Source of the DNA: Anopheles merus
Taxonomy: Eukaryota; Arthropoda; Insecta; Diptera; Culicidae
Length of the DNA stretch: 64,000 nt
Direction: 5' to 3'
Assembly (NCBI RefSeq): GCF_017562075.2
Contig: NC_054085.1
Span: 30,423,656 to 30,487,655, forward strand
The notes under the pieces were generated by a model, which did not search any database, was not told the DNA's origin, and saw nothing but the letters and a program-made list of their open reading frames with translations. The translations under genes were made by a program, and so were the position numbers. Shown piece by piece: positions 1 through 14,040 of this stretch. The stretch's first letter is position 1, and the number at the start of each line of letters is the position of its first letter.

Positions 1-818
1 ATACATACGTCCGTGTGCAATCAGGCGTCAACAAGGAAGTGCGCTTGAGAAAGGAAAAACAAATAGCTTTTTGTCCTCCCTCATACAGTCCACCGACCGG
101 AGCGAATTCCTACACTACTGTGTGTGGGAGTGTAGGTGTGTGTGTGTGTGTGTGTCGGTTAAAAAAACCACAATCATTCCGTTTTGGGGGGGTTTTGGAA
201 ATGAGTCTGGGTGCATTTTGTGCTGAAGCTCCACCAACGACACCTATCATTTCGATGGTAGGAGTAGAAATTATTTAAAGCGAAAAATATGAGCCACCTC
301 GAGGTGCGGTCGTACAAGGCTAACCAACCGAAGGGGTCAAACGTTTGACTGGTTGCTAGAGGGCAGAAGGTGAGTGAGTCTTTGCTTCGGACAGTGTTAT
401 TTCGGACTAAATTAGTGATTGAATCGAGGCGAGCCTCACGTGTCTTTTTGGAACATTGTTGCGGATTAATATTTGTTTGATGTTTTTGTAAAATGTATCT
501 CTCTTTGCGATCCCAGAAAGAGACATTCGGCAAATTAGCTTCTATCGATTAATCGTTCGAAACTAAGGAATAGAAACATAAATTAGCAAACAAGCATACT
601 GAATGTTGTCTTTTTTTCAGCATTTTTCAACATTACTTACCCGCGGCCCAAGAGTACGAAGTGTTTGTAAAAGCTTCGTAAACGCTTTAAAAAGTGACCA
701 TAGCTCCCATTGTCATATTTTTGTCACTAACGCGTGGCGTTTCGCCTATTGCTGCCATTTTTTAAATAATAAACCTAACACTTTATGGGTTTGTACATCA
801 AAGAATGAGTAATATAAA
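1..818. other. intergenic, no gene seen
   Basis: I see no supported coding region. There is a short (GT)n tract at about 127-155 and an AT-rich stretch from 540 to 818. The open frames here are short and compositionally random. Confidence 0.5.
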
Positions 819-1103
819 TTGCTCATAAAAAAAAATACCCGGGATAAAAAATTCAAACATAATCAAAAATCGGTAATCAGACCAAATTGCTCTTTTTGCG
901 GAATGACTGAAACAGTAGAATACAAATTTAAAAACTGCAGAGAAATTGAAGATTACTGGAAAATGTTTAAAGAAATTATTGAATCGTACCACATAAAACC
1001 AATTGCTTTCAACGAATTATCTCAACCAGTACGAAAAGTCATAAATAAGCAAAATGGCATAAAAATTATGAGTCTTTTCATAAACTACATACAATTGATA
1101 TAA
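819..1103 (+). pseudogene. non-LTR retrotransposon remnant, C-terminal end of reverse transcriptase ORF
   Basis: An open stretch of 94 codons contains CSFCGMTETVEYKFKNC. This has the layout of the cysteine-rich motif that follows reverse transcriptase in many arthropod LINEs (C-x2-C-G, then E-T-x-E, then an aromatic or basic residue, then C). The position where those elements usually have histidine is tyrosine here. It is followed by the typical W-x(2)-F-x(2)-I spacing. No reverse transcriptase core is present upstream and the flanks are AT-rich. I read it as a 3'-terminal, 5'-truncated fragment of a LINE whose clade cannot be fixed from this piece. It is a dead copy. Confidence 0.55.
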
Positions 1104-4100
1104 AACATTAAAAACACAAAAATATTGGAATTAAAACAAATAACGAATAAAAACACGTTGAAGGTCATGATAAGTTAGGGAATAGTTTGTAAACAAATAT
1201 ATGGATTTGTATTGTTTTAATAATTGTTAAATCAAACAAAGAGGAATATAAAAAGAATGCATTTAACTTATAAAGTGAGCAACAAGACCCTCTTGATTAG
1301 ATAATTAGATGAAATATTTTGCTATGAATTTGCCATACCATTTGTTCAATAAAATATACAATAAATTCAAAAAGCCACACACTGAGATAACGCAAAAACC
1401 CTGTAAGTTTCCTTTTTACTTCTAAATCTCTTGTTTTTTTTTGTTTCTTTTTTATCTTGATGAAGGTATTGTTAGAGTAACTAATCATTGTTGTGATGAT
1501 AGAAACTTAAGGAAGCTAGATTTTATGCATTTACAGTTCCTCATTTTAGTCTTTTCTCTGTTATTTTGGTTGTACTCTTCTTCGGGCTTGTGTTTCTTCT
1601 TCAATTTTTTGCAATTACAAAGTATCCTTGCAGTGTTGGTCTTGTGGTATTTTACCTTCTGACATTCTCAACTTGCATCAATTTGAGGTCCGAACAAAAT
1701 CGCCTTCTTCTTTCAAACCAACCCAAGCTCCGTATCCCTTAGCCGTTTGTAAATTACTTTCTCCAACTTATTTCCCTCCCAAAAGCGTAGCATTCATCAA
1801 ACATGCATCATGTTGCACCCGATGCCCTGATGCACTGGCGGTTGTAGCTCCTTCACAACTCCTGCAGCGCATCCTACCCGCGACCGAAGGCGCACAGCTG
1901 TGGCGCCATTAAGCTGTGCGCAATAAATTCAAATTAATAGGAATTAATTTTCAGTAATTCCGAGCATCATAAAAATGCTTATTATTTGTTTTCCGTTCGT
2001 CCCACGGCACTGTGCATACAGAATAAATGCTCGCTCACTTTCATTCTTTATTTTCCACTCCTTTGTGGCTTTGAGGGCTCGCTCTAGCACATTCTCTTAA
2101 TTTATCCTGTCTGTGTGTGTGTTTTTTTTAAACTCAAACACACACAAAAAGCTTCAAGAACAAAAAAGAGTATGTTGTCGTTGGGATCGTTTACGTACCA
2201 CCGTGGGCATGGTTCTCACTCATAAACAAAAAACACATCGCTTCACTCTCTGTCGAAGGTCACCTGGCGTCGAAAGGTTAGAGTCGAATCGAGCCCTCGA
2301 TCATCATGCCCTTCCCAACCCCAAAACGCGATCATGCAGCAAGTGACGATCATTGCGTCGGGGCTTGTTGTTAATGCTGTTCTGCTTCATTCTGCTTCAG
2401 CTTTATGGCCTTTCTTTTCGGACCTCACGGGACCATCGGGGAGGCCATATTTTTGATGGCCGGGTATCGCCGGGTCCGCTGCTAACCGTGCCGTGCCCAG
2501 TCCAGTGGCTGGCAGTGGAATAAATTTCCAGCTCGCTACGTGACAATGTGACAATTGGTTTATTATTTCCGCTTCCGGGCCGAGGTAGTTGACATTCGAT
2601 TTATTTCAGTTTGCTTTTCTTTTTTTTTGGGAATCGTTTGCTCGATTTTAATGCATTATAGAAAAACAAACTCCAATACTCTTTTTCACTTTGTTGTTAT
2701 TTTGTTTTCCTTTTGTTTCCGTCAATTCACAAAAACATCGTCCCAACCAACATGTATTCTTACTTACTGCGTTTTATTGATGCGTCCAAACTCTGCTGCG
2801 ACTGCGCAAAGCAAACGCGCAACCTCTTGCGCAGCGATCACACCAGTTGACAGCTCAACTACGATGACGGTCAGCGCCTACTTAGTGCAATAAAATAATT
2901 GTCCCCTTATCTTCTTCCCACAACAATCCTTCCCCACACCAACTCACCCATCCGGCCCGAACTGTCACTATGAGATTGAGGCAATAATTTACATTGAATT
3001 GAATCCAACCGGCAAGCTACATGGAAGTGGAAATGAGCCTTCAAGCCGAACAAAAACATTCAATGGAAATATTTTCACACAAGCGAACTATGTGTGTGCC
3101 GTGTCCTGGCAATCTTGCGGCCCGTTTTCGTTGCATTATTGATATCAGCTTCACACCTCCTTCACCGGTATCGAACGCGATCGTATCGGTCGGCGGCTGG
3201 GCGATCGTGCCGGTGGATAATGTTTCGATACGCGACGCACCGATAAACGTGTCTCGCCGCAACACATTGCGCTTGTTGGCTTTGGGGTTGTGTTGTTCCA
3301 GTTTTCTCCCCTCCTCGAAGCCAGAACGCTTACCATTCGAGATCAATCTTTCGAAATTCGACGGATGTGAAGTAATAAATCTCATTTTGTCACTCAACAG
3401 CGGCCATAATATTGTGCAGTGCGCGAACGAGTCTTTCACGAGCGGAACGGATCGTTGGATGGTATGCTTTTTTTTTTGGGGGGGGGGAGAGGGGTTTCTT
3501 AGTTTTTATGCCTTCTTCCCGAGGAGTATAAGGACTTCCCGACCGACAAGCCCGAGGTGACAAAGATGTATAATTGCGAGACGGGCGCATTCTGTGCAGG
3601 AGCGGAAACAACAAGCCCATTCGGGGACGGGTGAAGTAAAGGCGTATCTTCACTGCCAAAAAGGGGATCAGTTGGCGAAGAAGGTTTTGGGGAGGAATTC
3701 GGCCGCTGGCTGTCACTGTTATATGGTGTTAGTGGTGAAGGGATGCAACCGCAATGGTAGCATCTCGATTTAAATTATAAAATATAAATACATATTTCGA
3801 ATAAAATATAAACGAAAAATATCAGTTTTCATTCAAGGAATCTTATATGTTTGACTATTTCACTGCACTTTGTTACACTATTGCAATTTTCTACATTTAA
3901 CTTTACTTATATTAGAACTTATATTAGGATCAGATTTTACCCAGGAAAGGAACACTTTCAGTTAAAGAAGCACAGACAGAGTCCATGCCACACTACAAGT
4001 CGAAAAGTAAAGTTCACACCAATCGGAACAGTACTTGAGACTGGAAAAGTGCTCAATTCATATTCAACGAAACAGGACTCGGGACATTATTCACCAAGAT

Positions 4101-4643
4101 GCTCGATGAAAAGAGTAAAATGGTAGGAATAGTCCTCTATATCGTGCTTCACTTTTACGCTTTAGCTATAAGAAAAATTATTCTTTAAACTATAGAATTG
4201 ACCCTTATTTGATTAGAACGTGTCTTATATTTTTTATACAATCTCATGCGCTGTTGTGAACGCTGTAACCGAGCCTTAATAATTAATATAAATTCAATTT
4301 AATAAGGATTGTCGTCTACCAATGAGTATAATTTCATAGTCTTTCTTAGTTTATTCAAATTCTTGGTCTTTCTCGATAAAAAGATTGAGTTCATGTTAAC
4401 TATGATCAATTTTGAGCTTTAGTGGATTGTCATTTGTACACTTATAAAAAAAAATTATTTATTCTATATTAATTATTTTTCAATTCATACTTCATAATAA
4501 TAATATTAAGGGTAAACGATGTTATTTTACAATAAGTTGGAAATGGAAATGTACAGTAAAAGGACTTGCCTATAAAACCTCTACATAACAGTATAACTCC
4601 CTGAAAAAAATGCGCATAATGAGATCGTTCCGTGTACCTGTTC

Positions 4644-4646
<3 letters not shown>
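1104..4646. other. intergenic, no gene seen
   Basis: I see no coding region with convincing composition, splice structure or a recognisable domain. A run of G lies at about 3479-3488. The longest frames (around 3021-3560, both strands) are uneven in composition and match nothing I recognise. Confidence 0.5.

Positions 4647-4738
<92 letters not shown>
4647..4738. repeat. (CT)n microsatellite
   Basis: This is an almost pure CT dinucleotide run of about 84 bp, followed by an imperfect tail with G interruptions. Read on the minus strand it is (GA)n and produces meaningless Arg-Glu frames. Such tracts can bind GAGA-factor-like proteins, but nothing here shows a linked promoter. Confidence 0.95.
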
Positions 4739-7700
4739 GTCCTTTGTTCTCCTGTCCCACCTTCTGTAAAGGTCGTGCGAAATAAGCAAACATTTATCCT
4801 GCTTGTCCTGTCAAAGCCGCGGCACCCGGACTTGAGATGGCAATTGAATAAAATTGGGATGTAACAGATTCTCGAGTTAATCTGTTCTGATGGGACCAAA
4901 GGTCCGACAGCATCACCTCTCTCTCTCTCTCACACACACAAACACACACACTCACCCGATCGAACGGACGGATGGTCCGGACGGTCGGACACTGCAACAA
5001 AACACTCTCCGGAACGCTTTGTTTCCTTCCAAACAGACAGACACATATCTCTTCTTCGCACGGCTCGTGTGCAATTTCCGCTTTGTCAACTGGTCAACCT
5101 TCCCAAGCGTTAAGGTGGAATTTACGAGCGTGTTAAAATAATTCAAACATCTTCGGATGTTTCTAAGCCCATCCCTCACCCGCCGCACCGCCTCACCGAT
5201 CCTCCGAGGCCGAGGGATTCGATGATTTGAAGCAGTGCGTTGACTGGGTGCCTAAAAGCTCACACACAATGCCCCGGGTTGCGTGCTACCGGTGTTTTGC
5301 GCAACGGCGGTGGCGGTGAATCGAAGCGCGCGTTTGGGCTGGATATAAATTAAGCAATGCTATGGGAAGCCCACAGCCGCCCGGGATTATGCTGCCCTGG
5401 GAGCAATCGTTTTTGCAACCGAACGCCGATCGAACGTTGCAGGAATCACGCGGAGTCTTCCCGAGGCATAATTTGCATTCCACACAAATAGTCCAATCGC
5501 ACCTTCAGTGCAGAGTGGTGTACGTGTGAATGCGCGTGGATGTTTCTGGTGGGTGAGATAAATGCTCTTTATTTTCGCAATCGGTTGCGCTTTATTTCTC
5601 GGGCCCAGCATCGAGCTGACCCCCTTTGAGGTAGACGGGTTTAAATGTGCCCAAAATGAGGCAAATATTTTTCGCAGCTCAATATCACACGTCTGAGAAT
5701 GGCAACCTTGGGGATTTTAATAGGCGAAACTCCACAACAAAAGAAGCACCAAATCTGGGCTTTATTCAATATTTCTTAGCCTGGAGGAGTGACGACATAA
5801 AGTGGACAAATGTTGACGAAAAAGGTGAAAAAAATTGGATGTTTGCAGAAAACAATTTATACTACTAAATTTACTGATTTAAAACGAAAAATGAATTCAT
5901 GTTACTAATGTCTCTTTCTACAGTAACAAAGGGCAGATAAGAAAGGTTTGGCATTTAGTCATATGGTTATCAAGTTTTGCTCTTTTTTGTAGTTTAATGA
6001 TTGACAAAGTTTACAAATATTTTAACATTTGGTCGCTACCCTGCCCTCGCGCCTAATTATATTACTTGCCTTGAGTGTGAGTTTGACCTTAACCATCAGA
6101 AGCAAAACATTTCCAACCGAGGAAAAATAAAAATAAATGGTAATTTTAAGAGCAAAGTTATTCTAAAAATCATCGAAAAATATATTTTTGAATTTTTGTA
6201 AAAACCTTTCAACAATCTTGGTCCACTTCTTTAGGTCCTGGTTTTAGTCCATTATTTTGCCATTAATCTTCCTCTGTTTATTGTACTTAGATAACCATCA
6301 CTTAGATGTCTTCATACTTCACTTACATGTTGTACAACACCTATAGATATTTTTGATAAAAATGATGTTGATTTTAGAAAATTTATCGATTCTTATTTTA
6401 TTCTTCAGAAAGAACTACACTATTGATCACATGAGCCGCAGTTCGCCAGTGATCACCTATTTATTGAGTCTCAGTTTAAACATACTCCAACAATCTATAA
6501 ATTGGTCAGATGAGTTAACATAACACAAACGATTAGTTAAACAAATGTTAAACTACGCCTTAAACGAAGATTAAAGTTCCCTAATACACCTTGGTCACTG
6601 TCCCCAACAAGTAGTTCATCGAAAGCGTAAAGCTATTTGCGAGCTTCCGAATAGAAGTTGTACAATATTCGGTGATGATTTTGTTCCATAATTTGATCCT
6701 AAATGATGGTTATTATGTGCATTAGTTAAAAAAATAATCCTAAAAGTTTGAAGTTTACTTCCCAAGGATTGTCATACTCCTAAATGCTCTAAATTGTATG
6801 TTTGACAAACATAAACCACACATGAGACTACGACTATTCCATTCCTCATAACATTATTAGGATCTTTTAAAAGGATTTTTGTAGTTTAGGATGAACAGGG
6901 TAATGTAAAATGTAGTTTTTGAGGTTTGAAATAAATCCATATGATATTGTTCTTCCCATAGAAACCCGCTAAGTTCTCACACAAAACAATGTTCTAATTG
7001 CAGGCAGTAAAGAAAACATTTGCAACCGAAATAAAGCCATTAGCACGAAGATTATGTGAGAGCTACTTTACGCAAAAGATCATCATTCCCTAGCCCTTGT
7101 AAAAACCATCTAATTGTTTACTAATTTCTAAACGCAACCAAATTCGCCTCATTCGATTTGCTAAATGGTGTGCAGAAATAAAAGCTGCTCGTCCAAACGA
7201 CCGAGACCGGGTACTTATCATTGTAATCCTCACAAACTCATAGCACAAAACACGGCAATAAACCCCTCCCCCCTGGAAGGTAGCACCAAAAACGCGATGC
7301 AATAAAGTGACTTTATAATACGTTGCGAGCCGAAAAATTTGCATCGACCACCGCAACGCGCGACCAGCAACAACAATCTAGCCGCCGCGATAGGGCGACA
7401 CACGAGCCCACACGGTTAGAAAGACCCAGATTGCTCGATTCCCATTCCCACGACCCCGGAATACATCCGAATGGTTCCGATTCCGAGCCCGCTAGAGAGA
7501 GACCCATCCCATCTAAACCCCAGCCGTGGCTTAGAAAATCGAAAACGGGTCCTCCCCCTGGTCCTCCGAACCTAGCGAACCGTTTATAGGTGGGTATGGG
7601 GCGGGCGAGTTTCGCTTTTAGTAGTTAGTTGCCCACAGTTTTATGACTCTGTCATTTCATTGACATATCGCCAAATTGTAGATTCATATCGCCGCCATAA

Positions 7701-10700
7701 AACCCGAAACTCCGACCCTGTTCTGTCCTTCTGGCTTTAAACTCTCGACTCACGGAAAAAAAACCCGTTCGGGCAGGAAAGAGACACTTTGCTGCTCGGA
7801 CGGAGGCACGAAGGGGTTTTTTTTTTTGCAAATCGTTTAACATTCTTTGCTCTTTTGTGAAGGCCCGCACGGCAAAGAAACGATAAACTTTGTTCAGCAT
7901 GCAATCGCTCGCTACGGTCAGGTGTACGAAGCAGTGGCGGGGGGGTGGCGAAAAATTGTCACAAACTTCACCCCATTTTTGTCACGGAATCGAATGCCTC
8001 GGTGGCCTCGGTTCGTGTGATTTGGGTGTGCAGAAATGGTTAAAATTGCACCACCACCACCACCATTCGCGGAGGGTTTTTCTGCTCCACTTTGGGAAAA
8101 GGTCCTCGGTGGGCCCCGCCGATGGGTCACAGATTGCCCATCGTTAAAGGGGCCCTAACAAATGGGAGTTTTTAAAATGTTTTATATACATAGTTGCCAT
8201 CGCGTTTGCCCCGAGTTTGTCTGTTTTATTTGAATCGAGTTTTAATGACTGCTTGATCAGGATAATGGGCTAGGCAAATTGTGCCCGTTCCGTGGCCCCA
8301 GAGCGACGTGAGGATGCCGGCTCAGGTCATATATTTCCTGCGCTGTTGTTTTGTTAGTTTGTCTCGCGTTTCCGCGCTGAGGACAGTTTTTGAAGCAATG
8401 TTTGTAATTTCCATATTTTATTGCTCCACTTTTCCGAAAGCGTTTCATTTCCCCCCGGTTTGGGGCGGTTTGGGGCGGTGAGGACCCGCACGGGGTGGGT
8501 TCATAATTCAATATTATCCTTTTGCACGTACGGCCAGTGACAGCGATGACTACTGGCACGTACTTTTTACACTGAAGCTCCCTGCTACCGTGGCCGTAAA
8601 TCGTTCGCTTTATGTCTTGATTTTTTCTTCCCGATGAGTCCGTTTTAGTGGCGTGGTGTATCTTATGAAGGGCAATACGTTTGCGCTAATGCGTGCTACC
8701 CTTTCGCCGAGCATAAAGAGGTACTTTGGAACTCAAAAAGAGGCAAGCACATGGTTGATGTTGAAGTCATTTGAATAAGATAGCTTAGTTGAACAAAACA
8801 GCACCTGTAATACATTTTGAAAAAAGCTCCTAATTCTAAAGCAATAATTGCACTCCCCCTATGAATCTAGCCAATAAATTCCATCTTCACCTGGTACCGC
8901 TTTCCACCTCCAAACTCGCTACCAGCAAAAATACGCTCCCTCTAAAGGGCAGCATCCGTGACCACATATTGGGCCACTTTTGTGCTAATGTTCTAATAGA
9001 TCCGGTTGCGTGCATGATTATTTCCTATCAGCATGGAGATTGTGATTTTTTTTTAAACCAAAGCAAGAATCCTACCCAAAAAACCCTACCCTCAGCCAAG
9101 TGTTAACAATGAGGGAGGGGGGGAGGGGTCAATATTTCATTGCAAACGATCGTTATTACATCCGACCGTTCGCATCCGGGCGTGACGCCCACAAGGTTGG
9201 GAGGAGGGAAGCAGTTTTAAGCTGTAAAATGCTACCATTTCCTTGGGGGTGTTTTTGAGTTATTTGGGTGCAACCCTGCTGGGTTAGCATATGATATTTT
9301 GGTTGGAAAGGGTGTTTGTAGTCAGTTTTTTGCAGTGTTGGTGTTAGTGTATCAAATCGATGCTACAAAGTGATACTTTCTATAATCAAATCACTTTAAT
9401 ATTGAATTTTAATGTAAGGAAACGTTATGCCAAAGCGATACAAGGAGTTGCAGTAGCATTCATAACTTGTTTCATTTTACTGTCCTCGACCTGAAACGCG
9501 GAATTGTCGGAAATTGAATATAGGTTTCAAAGAACTACACTTATTTTTCTTGCTAAACTCGAACTGTTTGTAGAGTTTATAAATTTTATTTGCACATGCA
9601 TGCACAAATAAATGACAAAACAGCTCTGCGTGTGAAAATGAGCAGAGAAATGCGGAATCTCTTTTTTTAATTCCGTTGTCTATAATTTACGGATCCGTAC
9701 TGTACACCGAAATAACCGACGAGTACTACCTTAAGATCTTAGGCTTTAGATTCAAATATACGTTAACTGATGTACACTTTTCCTAAAATAAACGGCTATG
9801 TTATCAGAATTCAAATCAAAAACTAGCCAACAAATCATAAATAATTGTTTGATAAATGACAATGTTGATACATGGCAATGACTGAGAGTCCCGTGCTCCT
9901 TTATGCACCTTTTTGCTGATGATTTTAATGTTCTAATGAAAATATTCTATCCAGTGAATGCTTTGTTAGTGACTGTCAGCAATGACACATTTTCTTGCGG
10001 CATTTTTTTCGTGGTGTAATGCCAATTGTTTGTCGATGTCTGCAAAAGTGGCCTGTATGATATCACTCGTCTTAGAACATTATTGAAGTATGTCATATAG
10101 CATATTGACAAGCTTCTACCACGATCTGATACATTAAAAGGTTGAGTATGCGTCAGTAGCTTGGAACCCATCTCCCGCTGACAAGTATCTTTGCTTCTCA
10201 ATTCTTCTCTAGTTTAGAATTCCTCATAAAACTACACACTCGACACTTCAAATTAAAATAATTCATGTGACCGCCCAGGGACTCCACTCATGTTAATCCA
10301 CCTCTGTTCTATACAGATGCACCTCAAATGTTGTCTTTTGTCAATATGTACGTCTCAGGTAGGAATTTAAGAAGCAGACAATTTCTATGCATTGACCATC
10401 GTTCTCGTTCCTAATGTGCCAGGGATCCTTTACTTTTGATGTTCCAAACATTTAAAGTATTCCAATGTAATTGATTTCTACATCGTCTTGTTTTTAAGTG
10501 ATGTGTTACCACGGAAGCCTGCTTCTTTATCAATAAGCATATAAATCAACGGTCCATAGGAACAGTGCCAGGTTAACGAAAACAGATGGTGTCACCTATA
10601 TAAAAGAGCAGATTTTGATATGTATCGGCTCAAGACGGAGAACTTCGAGAGAAGGTCCTTGTCCCTTTCTTCGTACCACTGGGGAAAAGATAAATAGAAG

Positions 10701-13684
10701 AGCAGTCAGACACGACCATACATTTTCTTGCGATCGCGACTAAATACAAGCTTTTTTTAGCTACTGCAAATAAAATTAGTGTTCTTAAGAAACGCCTGTT
10801 TTTGCTCCTTTTAGAGTAAAATTTTTCAACTTTTGCTTTTAACTTTAAAAGTGAATGAAAAGACTTGTTGCTGGATGCAACAATCATAGATAAAATAAAT
10901 GTTTCAAATGAATGTTCTAAAGAGGTACATTACAAAAAGGAAAAATCATTAAATCTTAGAATTGCTTACAATCTTTTCCAAAAGCAATGATAAAAAACAC
11001 AACGCTTAATCACCTGCTTGATCGCCAAAGGAAAGCAAACAAAAACACAATAATAGGCACACTTTAACGCATCATTTAAATAACAAAACGTATAAGCGCA
11101 GCAAATCATACCTTATTAGCCGAATGTTATCATCAGTTTAGTTGGAAGAGTGTTTATTGTTTCTTTTTTTCTCTCTCTCTCTCTCTCCCCGCTTTGCACT
11201 TTGCTTCCATCTAATTGCCGGTCGACAAAACGTCGCTGCTTCCACGTCCAACATCCTGGTCACAGTTAGACAATTTCCCCGTCCCCAGCCCCCACGCCGG
11301 GGGAGAGGAGAACCTGCAACCGACCTTTCGACGTAACGCATCGGTAAACGAGCGACGCTGGTAATAATAGCAAACCGCACCACCGTTGCGCATGGGTTTG
11401 CGTGCATGCAAAAAAAAAAGAAACTATGAAAACCTCCCTCATCCCCGAAAGACACAACCGGGCACATGCATACGCAGCAGGCAGTAAACGCAAAACGGGA
11501 AGAAAAAACGGCCACCTCCTGGGGCCACCTCGAACACGGCCACGAGTCACGAGCGATAGTGTGCATGATGCACCCTCTCTCACACAGCAGAATTCGTTGT
11601 CATTCGTCGCCACTTTTCGGGAAGGAAGGCCAGGCCTTTGTGTTTTTTTTTTAGACTCACTCGAGCAAAAAGGACTATTTGTCGACATCGGTTCGACCGG
11701 TCCCGCCTGCCGTGAGCCCAGCCGAGCGTGGATTATTCGTTATAAATTTCCTAGACACGACTAATGTAATAAATATAATTATGTTGTCACCCTTTGGCGA
11801 GCCGCTGGAAAGCAGTTCCGGAGCGGACCACACGTCGAGTTTTGTGTTTTTCGAGGATCACCGACGCTTTGTTCGTCGCTGCTGACTTCAGACAGCTCGT
11901 CAAAAGCCTATTTCTGGGGGAGGAACTGCCAGACAAAACGGAAACCAAAACAAAACTCTTCGACACGGTCACATTTTCCCCATTCAACGCACACATTTCA
12001 TCCTCCATTAGTGGTGTAATTGTTGCTAAAATTGCAAAAATGAAATTGCACCCATCACCTTCCCACGCTTCCCACTCATCCCTTATGGAAATGGCACAAA
12101 AATGTGCATTTGCCTCAATTGAGCTCCAAATTGGTGTTGAAAGTAGCACATTTTTAATGGATTTATCATTCCCATCAGGGTTGGTTGGGGATGATGTTTT
12201 TCCCTTCCCAACACTCACACACACACACACATGCATCAGAAGCTCCACGGGAAGCCTTTTTTGCACACATCAAACGACGCGTCCTGGCTGTGCCATTTCG
12301 ATTGCAATCGCTCATTCATTATTAATCAATTGATGACGCCGGCGATTGGTAAAATATTTAATCGACCGGTCCATTAGCGGCATTGATTGAGCGGGCAATG
12401 GCAAAAAGGTACAATTGCATTGAAAAATAAGCGATCAATTTAATGGTGTTGAACTCTGCTGTGACTCAATTTTGTTGCTTGTAAGTATTTTTGTATAAAT
12501 GTAATGGCAGTACCTTCAAATACTCTGTCCCTATTGTACCCCACAACAATGAAACTCACGGCTTGCAACAATTTAGTACAGTGCAGCAATAACACCCCAT
12601 TCATAAATCACACCCAGCCTCCGGCTGGGTCCGCTGAATGCTGTGCTGTCTGGCCGCGAAGATTAGATTATCCACAAGCACTTCCGCTTCCGAGTGACAT
12701 TAATCGAAGACCTGCAAAGACGCGGTGGCGGCCCCGACGGCATCGCCATTGAGCCAAACGAATCACTGAGCCACTGAGCAGAACGTCGGCTGTAATCATT
12801 GCAGGGAGGTTTCAGCTCATAAACTGCACAGCATGGTGTTGAGCTCGACTAGCTCGACGGCGACGGCGGCTACTACGATCCAGGTCCTTCGGTAGCTAGG
12901 ATCATGCTGCTGCAATTTCTTGAACCATCGTCGTGGACGTGAAACAATAACAACACACACGCAAAAAAAAAAACATAACCAAATTGCATTGCGCTTACTT
13001 GGTTTTGTGGCCATCGGGAGGTGGTGGTGCTGGTGGTAGTGACGCTGAGTGATGCATGTGGCTGGCACCCTGTACGTGGCTCATAAATTAACGACGACCA
13101 TGTCATAAATTTGCAATTAGTTGCGAGCGATTGCGAACGGTATCCGTCGTCGCATGCGTGCGGGAAAATGCACGGTCGGCGCATCCATCGCGCAACACAT
13201 CGGCGCGGGGACAGTATGTAATGCGTTTAAATTATGGTACGGACTTGGTAGATAGTATCGATTTTGCTGTGCAGGTCTGTAAGCGTGCGATGCGTTATAT
13301 GGTGAAGATGCTGGCATGTCCAGGATAAAGGAAGAGTTAATAAGGGGAAATTCTTTGTTTTGCATACCATGAAGGATATTGCCCAAGAATTAAGACGAAA
13401 ATTTATGATTTATTATTGAGCTCAAACATTTTATTCAAGCACAATTAGATGAAAATTGTGCAACTAAAGATAAAGAATTAAAATGTAAGAGGGAAGGACA
13501 TCTTATGTAGAGTCACATGGACTTTTACACCGGCTTGATTTTAATATGTGTATTTTTTTTTATGTCACAAAATGACGTATCACTAACGAAAACTTTGAAA
13601 GATGATAATGCATACTTTACTATCTAGAGAACTTCCCTTTTCCTTGGGTTCGCGCATGCTTTTGATATCAAAACGATCAAACGA
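4739..13684. other. intergenic, no gene seen
   Basis: This is about 9 kb with no supported gene. 4.8-5.6 kb, 7.3-8.6 kb and 11.1-12.9 kb are relatively GC-rich. The stretches 5.9-7.1 kb and 9.3-11.1 kb are AT-rich. A short (CA)n lies near 12216-12231. The longest overlapping frames at 11787-12333 lie on both strands and look random. A minus-strand stretch at 9947-10201 is open but unrecognised. Confidence 0.45.
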
Positions 13685-14040
13685 TGAGGAAAAGAAGTTG
13701 CAATTGATTATCAATGCAAAGAAGACAAAGTACCTGCTTGTGAGAAGTCCACCTGCGGCTTGTAACTGAGAAGCAGCGTATTACCGACTACTTTCAGGTG
13801 GTAGAGCAAGTCTGCTATCTTGGAACGGTTGTAAAATCTGATAAAATTAGCATTTAAAACTGGAGACGTGACTACTTTCGTCTTCTAGGATCCAGAAGAC
13901 TTCGAGATCACACGAAATGCCCGATATACCACACGCTGATTCACCTGCTAGTCCTCTATGGACACGAGTCTTGGAACATTGGAGTAGAGGATGCATCCGA
14001 TCTAGACACCTTGCTTAATGCCGGCAGAGTACAATAACTA
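13685..14040 (+). pseudogene. RTE-type non-LTR retrotransposon remnant (end of reverse transcriptase ORF)
   Basis: Conceptual translation, with stop codons and frameshifts, gives three blocks in the usual order of this family. The first is LIINAKKTKYLLV near 13703, the second YFQVVEQVCYLGTVVKSD near 13790, and the third RSRRLRDHTKCPIY and LVLYGHESW near 13890-13975. The YLG-x-x-V block, the R-R-L-R-x-x-T-K-C block and the YGHE-W block are hallmarks of the RTE-like reverse transcriptase C-terminus that is abundant in mosquitoes. The frame is interrupted by in-frame stops after the first block and in the middle. It is a decayed, 5'-truncated copy. The clade name is my inference from the motif pattern. 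Confidence 0.7.

Noticed and set aside
4469..4899. Minus-strand Arg-Glu-rich ORFs
   Set aside because: They are translations of the (CT)n microsatellite.
11787..12333. Overlapping 160-180 codon ORFs on both strands
   Set aside because: They mirror each other, are uneven in composition and show no domain; a stop-poor stretch explains them.
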